From Aliishimia sp963678085 (GTDB taxonomy: Bacteria > Pseudomonadota > Alphaproteobacteria > Rhodobacterales > Rhodobacteraceae), in assembly GCA_963678085.1 (NCBI GenBank), contig OY782680.1:3038001-3102000 (forward strand): a stretch of DNA of 64,000 nt. The letters run 5' to 3'. This document shows positions 1-7,741 of this stretch, one piece after another. Position numbers and translations under genes: made by a program. The notes below the pieces were generated by a model, which saw nothing but the letters and a program-made list of their open reading frames with translations, searched no databases and had not been told where the DNA came from. Position 1 is the stretch's first letter. Every line of letters starts with the position of its first letter.

Positions 1-694
1 ACCCATGTGTGGCATTGCGAAGCGCAGGGCACTCCAACCCATCCGTCACCAAAATGACAGAGCACCCCGCAGCCCGCGCAATTTCTGCGGCAGCCACGGC
101 TCGGGTCGAATAGGGGCTCATCGTGACGATGAACACAACATCACCTTGACCCAGCGTCGCAAGCTGAGATCCCATAGAGGCACCCATCCTGCCAGCCAGC
201 GACCAGTTCGGAGCAAAATAATGCGCCAAGTAGGAAATGTATTCGGTGATCCCAGTTGATGCCAGCGTACCAACCAAAAGCACCCGTCTCGCTTGGCGCA
301 TCAATGTCGCGGCTTGTTCCAACTTGTCCTGATCAACGCGCTCCAAAAACTGCTCAATATTCGCAATACAGGCCTGTCCTTGGCGTTTGACCATGGATTG
401 GCCCGACGCAGAACCGGCCCTCAGAAGTTCGGCGCGATCCGAAAAAGACCTGACGCGCTGCCCAACCGAAAGCCGAGACACTTCTTTCATCTCCTCATAG
501 GTCTCAAATCCAAGGGACCGTGCAAGGCGCGAAAAGGTTGCAGGTGATACCCCGCTATCTGCCGAAATCGAGCGAAGCGGACGGCTGGCGATGTCCAATG
601 GGTGCGCAAGCACGTAATCGGCCGCCCGCCGCAACTGTACGGACAGCTCTGCATAGCGTTCGGCGACGCGGTCTTCGAGAATATCACTAGGAAT
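1..694 (-). CDS. RpiR/MurR-family transcriptional regulator, 3' end cut by the window
   Basis: The minus-strand reading frame gives an N-terminal RpiR-type helix-turn-helix (SADSGVSPATFSRLARSLGF) followed by a SIS sugar-phosphate-binding fold (VLLVGTLASTGITEY and later GDVVFIVTMSPYS). Family knowledge: these regulators sense sugar phosphates or related metabolites and usually control an adjacent catabolic operon, here probably the divergent BKACE and aminotransferase genes. The protein is incomplete at position 1. The start is unclear: there is no in-frame ATG at the N-terminus. A GGAGGG motif (702-707) lies 6-7 nt before an in-frame ATT at 694, and a TTG occurs at 634. I used the ATT-proximal start because it retains the whole HTH domain; the start is low confidence, the family is high confidence. 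Confidence 0.8.
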   Translation of the reverse strand, partial: MPSDILEDRVAERYAELSVQLRRAADYVLAHPLDIASRPLRSISADSGVSPATFSRLARSLGFETYEEMKEVSRLSVGQRVRSFSDRAELLRAGSASGQSMVKRQGQACIANIEQFLERVDQDKLEQAATLMRQARRVLLVGTLASTGITEYISYLAHYFAPNWSLAGRMGASMGSQLATLGQGDVVFIVTMSPYSTRAVAAAEIARAAGCSVILVTDGLECPALRNATHG

Positions 695-807
695 CGTCAG
701 CCCTCCCCCATACCCAGCGTCGCAATCGTTTCACAAATTGTCAATTCTTGAAATATCTGTTTCATGCGTTATAATCGACTGGTTCACGTTGAAACATCGG
801 AGCTATC

Positions 808-1611
808 ATGTTTTCGCGAAAAGAGGCTTTTCCGCTCATTATGGTGGCACCAAACGGGGCGAGAAAGAGCAAGGCCGATCATCCAAATCTTCCTGTGGCG
901 ATTGGGGAAATTCGCAACGAAACGGTTGCCTGTGCGGCCGCTGGCGCAGATGCGCTGCATTTACATATCCGGGACAGTGCTGGCCGTCATTCGCTTGATC
1001 CTGGCCTTTACCGAGAAGCGATAGACGAGATCCACACAGTGCTGCCGGGTTTTCCCATTCAAGTCACCACGGAATCCGCGGGCATTTTTGACGTTGATCA
1101 GCAGCTTGACTGCCTAAAGGTTCTACGCCCCCGTGCAGCCAGTATCTCGGTCAGAGAAATCGCCCGCCGCAGCGATTTAGCGCCAAACATCTACGGCCTT
1201 TGCAACGATGAAGGCGTCTCGGTCCAACATATTCTTTACGACAAAAACGATTGGCAGTGTTTGAATGCCTGGCACGAAGCAGGGATCGTGCGCGACAAGC
1301 AGCGCGATGTGATTTTCGTGCTCGGGCAATATGCACCTGCGAAAGACGCCTGCCTGCGTGATGTGGACGATTTGGCCCCTATGATTTCTGCCAACATAGA
1401 AAACCACATGGTGTGTGCCTTTGGTCCCATGGAACAGGCGGTTCTGTGCGCGGCAGCCGCCCAGGGCGCGCAGTTACGGGTCGGGTTTGAAAACAATCTC
1501 TATACCCAAAACGGGGAAGTCGCCCCGAGCAATGCCGCCAATGTCGCCAGTCTGAAAAACAGCCTGTTAGCCGCATTCAAGCAAACGCCTGCCGAAGGGG
1601 CCCCGCAATGA
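808..1611 (+). CDS. Beta-keto acid cleavage enzyme (BKACE, DUF849 family)
   Basis: This 267-residue protein shows the BKACE signature APNGARKSKADHP (residues 14-26), the metal-binding and catalytic HLHIRD motif (51-56) followed by GRHSLDPG, and the C-terminal VGFENN motif (225-230). BKACE enzymes are TIM-barrel, Zn-dependent proteins that condense a beta-keto acid with acetyl-CoA to give acetoacetate and a CoA ester; the original member is the lysine-fermentation enzyme Kce. The keto-acid substrate cannot be read from sequence. The stop overlaps the start of the next gene (ATGA), so the two are translationally coupled. The upstream aminotransferase partner could supply the keto acid. It is slightly shorter than many relatives (about 270-310 residues). 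Confidence 0.87.
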   Translation: MFSRKEAFPLIMVAPNGARKSKADHPNLPVAIGEIRNETVACAAAGADALHLHIRDSAGRHSLDPGLYREAIDEIHTVLPGFPIQVTTESAGIFDVDQQLDCLKVLRPRAASISVREIARRSDLAPNIYGLCNDEGVSVQHILYDKNDWQCLNAWHEAGIVRDKQRDVIFVLGQYAPAKDACLRDVDDLAPMISANIENHMVCAFGPMEQAVLCAAAAQGAQLRVGFENNLYTQNGEVAPSNAANVASLKNSLLAAFKQTPAEGAPQ

Positions 1612-2930
1612 CATCACATGTGTTTCCTCGAAACTCCAAGGCACCCCCAATCCAGGTGTCCCATGGGGAAGGCGCTTATTTGCTCGATACCGATGGGCGG
1701 CGCTACTTGAACTTTGGTGACGCAGCGGTTTCGTGCCTTGGCCACAATGATCCTCACGTGATCGCAGCGATCCAAGATCAGATCAGCAAGGTGGCCTTTG
1801 CGCATACCGGCTTTTTCACCTCTGAGCCCGCAGAACGCTTGGCGGACAAGCTGATTGCTCTGGCACCGGGAGATCTGGATCGGGTGTATTTTGTGTCCGG
1901 CGGTTCTGAAGCAATGGAGACCGCGATCAAGCTTGCCCGTCAGTATTATCTGGAAATCGGCCAGCCTGAGCGGCAGAAAATCGTTGCGCGCAAGCAAAGC
2001 TATCATGGCAATACTCTGGGTGCACTTGCGGCGGGCGGGAATGCGTGGCGACGCGCGCAATTTGCCCCGATCCTGATTGAGGTCAGCCATGTTGCCCCCT
2101 GCTACGCCTATCGCGGGCAATATGAAGGCGAAACTGATGCCGCCTATGTGGATCGGCTCATTGCGGAACTGGACGCAGAATTTCAGGCGCTTGGACCTGA
2201 ACAGATCATGGCCTTTGTTGCCGAGCCCGTGGTTGGCGCAACTCTTGGGGCAGTGGGGCCTGTTGGGGATTACTTTGCCCGCGTGCGCGCATTGTGTGAC
2301 CGATATGGGATCCTTTTGATCCTGGACGAAGTCATGTGCGGGATGGGGCGCACCGGCACGCTATTTGCCTATGAGCAATACGGCATCACGCCCGATATCT
2401 GCGCCATAGCAAAAGGCCTGGGCGGCGGCTACCAACCAATTGGGGCGACGCTCTGCACCAAAGCGATCCACGATGCGATCGAGCAAGGCACCGGCTTTTT
2501 TCAACATGGCCATACCTATCTAGGTCATCCTGCCGCCTGCGCGGCGGCCCTTGCTGTGCTGGAGCGCCTGAGAGATGACGAGATCGTTCAGCGGGTGGCA
2601 CCTGCGGGCGCGCATCTGCGGCGATCACTGCACAATGCCCTTGGGCAGCACCCCCATGTGGGCGACATTCGCGGTGTCGGGCTTTTCTGCGGGGTGGAGC
2701 TGGTAGCAGACCGCGCAACAAAGGAGCCCCTGCCGCTTGAGCGCAAAACGCACGCGAAAGTCAAATCAGAGGCTTTTGCGCACGGGCTTATCTGTTATCC
2801 GATGGGCGGAACAGTTGACGGGAAACGTGGCGATCACATTCTACTCGCCCCGCCATTCATCGCGAGTGACGACCAACTTGAAACGTCGGTAGAGATATTA
2901 CAGGTTGCGATCGAAAAATCCCTAGTATGA
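1608..2930 (+). CDS. Class III PLP-dependent aminotransferase
   Basis: A 440-residue fold-type I aminotransferase of class III (omega-amino acid:pyruvate, GABA or diamine type). Visible features are the phosphate-binding SGGSEAMETAIKLA segment near residue 96, the cofactor Asp in LDEVMCGMGRTG near 239, and the Schiff-base lysine in AIAKGLGGGYQPIGA near 268. It starts within the stop of the BKACE gene (ATGA overlap), so the two belong to one transcript. Inference: the pair degrades an amino compound by transamination to a beta-keto acid followed by cleavage, under control of the divergent RpiR protein. Specific substrate unknown. Family assignment is firm. Confidence 0.9.
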   Translation: MTSHVFPRNSKAPPIQVSHGEGAYLLDTDGRRYLNFGDAAVSCLGHNDPHVIAAIQDQISKVAFAHTGFFTSEPAERLADKLIALAPGDLDRVYFVSGGSEAMETAIKLARQYYLEIGQPERQKIVARKQSYHGNTLGALAAGGNAWRRAQFAPILIEVSHVAPCYAYRGQYEGETDAAYVDRLIAELDAEFQALGPEQIMAFVAEPVVGATLGAVGPVGDYFARVRALCDRYGILLILDEVMCGMGRTGTLFAYEQYGITPDICAIAKGLGGGYQPIGATLCTKAIHDAIEQGTGFFQHGHTYLGHPAACAAALAVLERLRDDEIVQRVAPAGAHLRRSLHNALGQHPHVGDIRGVGLFCGVELVADRATKEPLPLERKTHAKVKSEAFAHGLICYPMGGTVDGKRGDHILLAPPFIASDDQLETSVEILQVAIEKSLV

Positions 2931-2991
2931 CGCCTTATACACAACTCACCTGAAAGCCCGAATTTTCGGTAGTCGATTCCCCCTTTTATCC

Positions 2992-3040
2992 ATCACCTTA
3001 TCCGAAAACCGGTACCCGCTTTTCGGGGCGATGGAGTATA
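2992..3040. repeat. Palindromic intergenic repeat, copy 1
   Basis: A short palindromic unit centred on CCGAAAACCGGTACCCG and ending in TTTTCGGGG, followed by a GGAGTATA tail. It resembles the abundant alphaproteobacterial palindromes built on CCGAAAACCGG and CTTTTCGG. It lies between converging genes and may form a bidirectional stem-loop. A diverged second copy follows 80 bp later. Confidence 0.65.
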
Positions 3041-3071
3041 GCACTTGAGAAGTCTCGATCTTTTCCCGCCG

Positions 3072-3119
3072 TCACCTTACCCGAAAACTGGGGCCCAGTC
3101 TTCGGGTCTCTGGAGTGTA
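3072..3119. repeat. Palindromic intergenic repeat, copy 2
   Basis: Second, diverged copy of the unit at 2992, with the same TCACCTTA lead-in and GGAGTGTA tail. The centre is the palindrome ACTGGGGCCCAGT, flanked by CCCGAA and TTCGGG arms. The arms changed in a compensated way relative to copy 1, which suggests selection for the hairpin. It abuts the stop of the next minus-strand gene and could act as its terminator. Confidence 0.65.
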
Positions 3120-3123
3120 ATCG

Positions 3124-3492
3124 CTATTTGTCGCGGTCCGTCTGCGATCTTGGCGGCGCGATAAGCGACTGCACAGTGTAGACAAGAATAGCGATACCTA
3201 CAGCCCCGCCCACGGCTATGCCAATAAACACGATCACGTCTATGGGACCGCCCAGATCGGTCAGCTTCGAATGGGTGACAGCCATCACAAACCACACAGC
3301 CAACACCGCGCCCACCGGCATGGAGAGTTGCGCAAGTAGAAATTTGCGCCAACTGATGCTGTGGTCGCGGATAAGCACGTACAGGTATGCGAGTGTCACG
3401 AGCACCGCAGCCACCACCATTGCCCAGAACAGCCCACGGCCAAAGATCTCTTCGAAAACGGCGATCAGGGTGCCAAATGTCAAGTCTTTCAT
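3124..3492 (-). CDS. Small integral membrane protein, probably DUF5368 family
   Basis: A 122-residue protein with three to four hydrophobic segments (approximately residues 20-40, 53-70, 84-108) and a charged C-terminus (RSQTDRDK). I recognise it as resembling DUF5368, small membrane proteins found in Rhodobacteraceae near sulfur-oxidation-type flavoproteins; no function is established. It lies 12 bp downstream of the Tat-exported flavoprotein gene and is probably co-transcribed. It may be a membrane anchor or quinone-side partner for the flavoprotein; that is inference only. Confidence 0.7.
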   Translation of the reverse strand: MKDLTFGTLIAVFEEIFGRGLFWAMVVAAVLVTLAYLYVLIRDHSISWRKFLLAQLSMPVGAVLAVWFVMAVTHSKLTDLGGPIDVIVFIGIAVGGAVGIAILVYTVQSLIAPPRSQTDRDK

Positions 3493-3504
3493 GGTGATCT
3501 CTCC

Positions 3505-4818
3505 TTAGGCGCGGCCGCGCAGCATAGCGTTATAGGTGGGCTTCAGAGCAACTTCCTTCATCAACCAGCTAATCCAGAGCTCTTCGAGCGGGGCGATGAT
3601 ACCGGGGAAGGACGGCACGAGATTGTTGTCGTAGTCAAACTCCACAAGCATGGCGCGGCCAATCCGGGTGATCATCGGGCAAGAGGTGTAGCCCCCATAA
3701 GTTTCCGTGCTGGCCCGCCCCTCAATGGCAGCAACGATACCATCTTCGACGACCGGAACTTGCCATTTGACACTTGCAGCGGTTTTGCCCTTTGGAACCC
3801 CAGCCACATCGCCAAGCGCCCAGATGCTGTCATAGCGCAAGTGGCGCAATGTAGACTTATCGCATTCGACCCAGCCTTGATCCGTCCATTTGTCAGCCCA
3901 AGACAGCCCAGACTGCCGGATCACCTCTGGTGCGCGCTGTGGTGGGATGACATGGATATAGTCATAGTCGATCTCTTGTGTGCCTTGATCGGTGGCAAAA
4001 CGCGCGCGTTTCGCGCTTGCGTCGATCCCCGTAAGAGTGTGAGACATGGCCGTTCCAATCCCGCGATCTCCGAACAGCATGCGCACCTTTTCTGCCACGA
4101 TCGGCACACCAAAGAGGCTTTTTTGCGGGGCGGCATAAACGAACTCCGCCTTGCCACGCTGCCCGGCGCGGCGAGCGATATCATCAATCAGAAACGTATG
4201 TTTAAGCGGAGCCCCTGCGCATTTCATCTCCGTCGCCGGGCGGGTGAAGAGGCCCAGCCCCCCCGTCTCGGTAAAGGCCTGCGCAGCCTTCCAGGTGGCA
4301 GCGGCGTATTGTGGACCCGCATAAAGCGCTCCGATGCCGTTTTGCCCCACCATGTCGAGAGAGAAGCCCTCAATCGCATCATGGTCCAGCACAAGGCCCG
4401 GTGCGAGCACGAGAAAATCATAAGCCACGGTTTGCCCGCCGGTGGTTGCAACCGTCTTGGCCTCTGGATCGATAGCCGTGGCAGCCTCAGCAATCAGGCG
4501 TACACCGCTGGGTAGCCAGTCAGTTGTCTGCGAGACCACATAGTCTGCGGGCTTCAATCCCGCTGCAACGAGCGAAAGCCCTGGTTGATAGAGATGCTCA
4601 CGCCTTGGATCGATCAGCGTGATATTCGCACCATCAAGACGGTGCACAAGACGGTTGACAAGCGAGGTGCCGCCCGCGCCCGCCCCGATGATCACGATAC
4701 GGGCACTGGTTTGGGTCTGTGCTTGGGAACTTTTGGGGGCCGTGCTCAGCGCGGCAACCCCGCCCCCCGCAGCGAGGGCAAGCGCCTGACGCCGGGTAAG
4801 ATGTGTCTGTTTGCTCAT
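3505..4818 (-). CDS. Tat-exported FAD-dependent oxidoreductase, sulfide:quinone-reductase-like
   Basis: The start at 4818 (MSKQTHLTRRQALALAAGGG) was chosen because it opens a twin-arginine-type signal peptide ending in SQA; a longer frame has no better start. The mature protein (about 437 residues in total) has an N-terminal FAD-binding ARIVIIGAGAGG motif, a CAGAPLKHTF segment typical of sulfide:quinone reductases with its conserved cysteine, a second FAD motif WALGDVAGVPKGKTAASV, and a late SCPMITRIG cysteine. Family knowledge: SQR oxidises sulfide to polysulfide and reduces quinone; relatives include the flavocytochrome c flavin subunit. The neighbouring DsrE-like and SLAC1/TDT genes support a sulfur role. 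True substrate is inferred. Confidence 0.83.
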   Translation of the reverse strand: MSKQTHLTRRQALALAAGGGVAALSTAPKSSQAQTQTSARIVIIGAGAGGTSLVNRLVHRLDGANITLIDPRREHLYQPGLSLVAAGLKPADYVVSQTTDWLPSGVRLIAEAATAIDPEAKTVATTGGQTVAYDFLVLAPGLVLDHDAIEGFSLDMVGQNGIGALYAGPQYAAATWKAAQAFTETGGLGLFTRPATEMKCAGAPLKHTFLIDDIARRAGQRGKAEFVYAAPQKSLFGVPIVAEKVRMLFGDRGIGTAMSHTLTGIDASAKRARFATDQGTQEIDYDYIHVIPPQRAPEVIRQSGLSWADKWTDQGWVECDKSTLRHLRYDSIWALGDVAGVPKGKTAASVKWQVPVVEDGIVAAIEGRASTETYGGYTSCPMITRIGRAMLVEFDYDNNLVPSFPGIIAPLEELWISWLMKEVALKPTYNAMLRGRA

Positions 4819-4897
4819 AGTGTCTACCCTGGTATACCTTTCATTTTGATGCAAAAGAACCCGTGTGCCCAAATAAGGCGCACGGGCTTTCGAAGTG

Positions 4898-5335
4898 TTA
4901 ATAGCTGGCGATGCGCGCACCGGGTGCGATCATCGCGCCGGCCATTGCTGGCGGTTTGGCGACAGTGACGCCGTCCATCAGAGCGCTCGCGTCAACCTCT
5001 TTGCCGGGCAGATAGATTGCGCAGACTTCAACTTTGGCCTCGGGCATCGCCGCGATCTTTGACAAAAGGCCCTGTGGGCTCATCCCGCGCGGTGGTTGCG
5101 GTGCTGTTGCGGTTTCGGGGGCATCCTTGAGCGCGATGTCACCAGCAGGTCCACAAAGCAAAATATGCGGCGCCGCGCCTTGTTTCGCCGCTTGCATGGC
5201 CAGAACCATGGCCATCAACTGGGTTTGCGGCTCCGGCGCGGTCAAGATCGTGACCAGCGTTTGAGGTGCCTCTTGCGCGAGGGCTGGGCCGGAAAGGCTG
5301 GCGACGGCCAGCGATGCGATAAGTAGTTTTTTCAT
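4898..5335 (-). CDS. Periplasmic DsrE/DsrF-like sulfur-relay protein
   Basis: I chose the start at 5335 because MKKLLIASLAVASLSGPALAQ is a clear Sec signal peptide. The mature part (about 124 residues) has a DsrE-like alternating beta/alpha pattern with MVLAMQAAKQGAAPHILLCG and a second cysteine in KVEVCAIYLPGK. DsrE-fold proteins carry persulfide sulfur on cysteine or bind small sulfur species; the exported versions are poorly characterised. It sits between a SLAC1/TDT permease gene and the SQR-like gene, 80 bp upstream of the latter, all on one strand. Likely one operon for handling sulfide or polysulfide in the periplasm. Confidence 0.75.
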   Translation of the reverse strand: MKKLLIASLAVASLSGPALAQEAPQTLVTILTAPEPQTQLMAMVLAMQAAKQGAAPHILLCGPAGDIALKDAPETATAPQPPRGMSPQGLLSKIAAMPEAKVEVCAIYLPGKEVDASALMDGVTVAKPPAMAGAMIAPGARIASY

Positions 5336-5363
5336 GGCAGAAATCCTTTCGATGTCCATGTGG

Positions 5364-6356
5364 TTAATCGGGTTGGCAAATTTCGTTCTGGATGACCGCG
5401 CGGGCCGTGCGATACAGCAAAGCGGTAACGATCATAATCAGAATGGCGAGACAGAGAAAACCGGCCGCGTTATGGGTCGAAGATTTCGCAAGGGCCCCAA
5501 AGCGGAACGTGGAAATGGTAAGCGCCGCCATTGGAAAGCTGAGCGCCCACCAGGAGAGTGCAAAGGGCACCTTACGCAATTTCGCGCCTTGTGTCAGCGC
5601 CAGCGCGGCAAAGACAACGGCCATGCCATAAAACAGGCGCGCGGTTGCATCCAGAATGCCACCGTTCAACTGCAGCCAGCTCAGAAACGCGACGGCGGGT
5701 GGTGCAATCAGGATGGCCAGCGTCGGCACCATCTTTCCGGGCAGCGGGTCGTGAAAAATGAGCCGGTTCATGACAAGCACAAGCAGGACGATCCAAAATA
5801 TCAGCCCGGCGGAAAAGAAAATCCACGAGCTTTCCACAAAGCCCAGCGAGACGCCAGCAACAGGCGCGATCACATTCCCAACTGCGGGGATGAACCAAGC
5901 CGGTGAGAGATGAGCAGGCAGGAAGGAGCGCTGCCCAATCCAGTTCGATAAGACTGCGAGAGTCAGCCCGGCCTGTCCAATCGCCCCGACAAGCCAGACC
6001 AGCCAGGCCACCTCAACTGTGAGAGGACGCAAGGCAGTGGCAATGAGCAAGAGCGAAATCGTGATGGCAGGAAAGAACGAGAGCTTGACCGGGTGACGCC
6101 AGTCCGCCGCCACGGCTGCCGGGTGCCGCAGGGCCTTCAGCGCGTAGAGCAGGCTCAGAACCAGGAAGGTGGCCACCGTCAGGGTCAAGACCAAACCGCT
6201 TGCAAGAGATCCGATGCCCAGATGCGCTTCGGCTGCATGTAGGGCCAACGTCAGGCCCGAAAGCCCCATCACAAGCGCAAAGAACGGGATCGGAAAATGC
6301 TGCAAGCGCTGAGCCGGTTGCGCCGCTTTTGAAGAAGATGTGCCTTGCGTGGTCAT
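5364..6356 (-). CDS. SLAC1/TDT-family membrane permease
   Basis: A 330-residue hydrophobic protein with about ten transmembrane segments, beginning after a short polar N-terminus (QHFPIPFFALVMGLSGLTLA) and including the family-typical LSPAWFIPAVGNVIAPVAG. This is the telurite-resistance/dicarboxylate transporter (TDT) superfamily, whose members include TehA, the plant anion channel SLAC1 and the yeast sulfite exporter Ssu1. Given the SQR- and DsrE-like neighbours, sulfite or another sulfur-oxidation product is a plausible export substrate, but this is inference. It lies 66 bp after cydX, separated by a strong hairpin. Confidence 0.85.
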   Translation of the reverse strand: MTTQGTSSSKAAQPAQRLQHFPIPFFALVMGLSGLTLALHAAEAHLGIGSLASGLVLTLTVATFLVLSLLYALKALRHPAAVAADWRHPVKLSFFPAITISLLLIATALRPLTVEVAWLVWLVGAIGQAGLTLAVLSNWIGQRSFLPAHLSPAWFIPAVGNVIAPVAGVSLGFVESSWIFFSAGLIFWIVLLVLVMNRLIFHDPLPGKMVPTLAILIAPPAVAFLSWLQLNGGILDATARLFYGMAVVFAALALTQGAKLRKVPFALSWWALSFPMAALTISTFRFGALAKSSTHNAAGFLCLAILIMIVTALLYRTARAVIQNEICQPD

Positions 6357-6380
6357 AAACGTCTCTTGATAGGGTCTTAT

Positions 6381-6417
6381 GCCGGACCCCTCACACAGAC
6401 CGTGTCAGGGATCCGGC
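6381..6417 (-). terminator. Stem-loop after cydX, possible terminator
   Basis: The arms GCCGGA and TCCGGC plus the inner CCCCT/AGGG pairing make a strong stem around a 13-15-nt loop. It lies just after the cydX stop and before the permease start on the minus strand. No clear T-tract follows, so it could be a partial terminator or an mRNA-stabilising stem that separates cyd from the sulfur genes. Confidence 0.5.
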
Positions 6418-6422
6418 GCGCT

Positions 6423-6560
6423 TTAATGTGTGTGCTCGCCCATTGGGCAATCGCCCTCTTCGGCAAAGCAAGCATCGGTGCGCAGTTCCAGCCACATGGC
6501 GTTCAGAACAGCGAAGGCAGCGGCAAGCGGCAGGCCAAGCATCCAAGCAAAATACCACAT
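6423..6560 (-). CDS. cydX: Cytochrome bd oxidase small subunit CydX
   Basis: A 45-residue protein starting MWYFAWMLGLPLAAAFAVLN, with a single transmembrane helix containing the family-typical W-Y-F-A-W-x-L-G start and a polar C-terminus rich in acidic and histidine residues (EEGDCPMGEHTH). CydX (YbgT family) binds CydA and stabilises the haems of cytochrome bd. It follows cydB after a 15-bp gap, which is the usual operon place. Its size and position leave little doubt although it is short. Confidence 0.9.
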   Translation of the reverse strand: MWYFAWMLGLPLAAAFAVLNAMWLELRTDACFAEEGDCPMGEHTH

Positions 6561-6575
6561 TTGGAATTTCCTTTC

Positions 6576-7736
6576 TTAGTAGACAGTGTCGGAATTGTGG
6601 GTCACGTCGGCCTCAGTGACCTTGCCCCAGAGGACTTTGTAAACCCATGCCGTGTAGGCGAGGATCAGCGGCATAAAGATCGCCGTGACCACCAGCATGA
6701 TGAACAGCGTTTGATGCGAGCTGGAGGCGTCCCATACGGTCAGCGAGCTTTTCGGATCCAGCGTCGAGGGCAGGATAAACGGAAACATCGTCAACCCAAC
6801 CGAAGAGATCACCCCGGTAATTCCAAGCTTTGACCACAGCAGCGTTGACACTTCACGGCCCGCGCTCAAGCCACGCAGCGTCAGCGCCATCCCCACAAAC
6901 CCCATGATAGGAGCGATCACAATCCAAGGCCGAGCACCGTAGGCGGCAAGCCAGCTTCCGTCGCGGCTCACGTCAGAGTAGAGCGGATTGGACGGCCCGT
7001 TTGCTGCAACCTCACCCAAGGCAAAGCCCTGGACCCCGATCATGAGCCAGAGCCCGGCAATCGCATAGCCGACCATCGCAACGATCCCCGCCTTTTGGCC
7101 GATTGAGCGCGCACGCTCTGCAACCAAGCCTTCGGATTTGAGATTCAACCAAGCGGCGCCATGCATCAAGAGCATTGCAAATGAGACGATACCAGCGAGA
7201 ACCGCGAAGGGACGCAACAGGCCCACGAATTTGGAGGCAAAGTTCCCCGGATACATCGGCATCAAATCTTCGGTCAGGTAGAAGGGAACACCCAGCAGCA
7301 CATTGCCGACAGCCACTCCGAACAGCAGCGCCGGAACCGCGCCGCCAGCAAACAGAGCCCAATCCCAACTATTTCGCCATGTGGCACTGTCACGCTTGGA
7401 GCGGTATTTGAAGGCGACCGGGCGCACGATAAACGCGGCAAGCACCACAAACATCGCGAGATAAAAGCCCGAAAAGCTGACCGCATAGAGAGGTGGCCAA
7501 GCTGCAAAGATTGCCCCTCCGCCAAGGATGAACCAGACTTGGTTCCCCTCCCACACGGGGCCGACCGTGTTAATGACAACCCGGCGCTCCACATCCGTCT
7601 TGGCAACAAAGGGCAGAAGCGCACCTACGCCCATGTCAAAGCCATCTGTGAGAGCGAAACCAATCAGGAGCACGCCCAGAAGCGCCCACCAAATAACGCG
7701 CAGCGTATCGAAGTCTATCAGTTCGTAAAGGATCAT
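6576..7736 (-). CDS. cydB: Cytochrome bd ubiquinol oxidase subunit II
   Basis: A 386-residue integral membrane protein with the CydB opening DFDTLRVIWWALLGVLLIGF followed by ALTDGFDMGVGALLPFV, the family signature including the conserved W and GFDxG motif. The length agrees with known CydB proteins. CydB pairs with CydA to form quinol:oxygen oxidoreductase bd, a high-affinity terminal oxidase resistant to sulfide, NO and cyanide-type poisons. It starts 5 bp after the cydA stop, so the two are tightly coupled in one operon, followed by cydX. Confidence 0.96.
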   Translation of the reverse strand: MILYELIDFDTLRVIWWALLGVLLIGFALTDGFDMGVGALLPFVAKTDVERRVVINTVGPVWEGNQVWFILGGGAIFAAWPPLYAVSFSGFYLAMFVVLAAFIVRPVAFKYRSKRDSATWRNSWDWALFAGGAVPALLFGVAVGNVLLGVPFYLTEDLMPMYPGNFASKFVGLLRPFAVLAGIVSFAMLLMHGAAWLNLKSEGLVAERARSIGQKAGIVAMVGYAIAGLWLMIGVQGFALGEVAANGPSNPLYSDVSRDGSWLAAYGARPWIVIAPIMGFVGMALTLRGLSAGREVSTLLWSKLGITGVISSVGLTMFPFILPSTLDPKSSLTVWDASSSHQTLFIMLVVTAIFMPLILAYTAWVYKVLWGKVTEADVTHNSDTVY

Positions 7737-7741
7737 CTGTC

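Noticed and set aside
3361..4515. 384-codon plus-strand ORF opposite the SQR-like gene
   Set aside because: Shadow of the real minus-strand gene, which has FAD motifs and a signal peptide.
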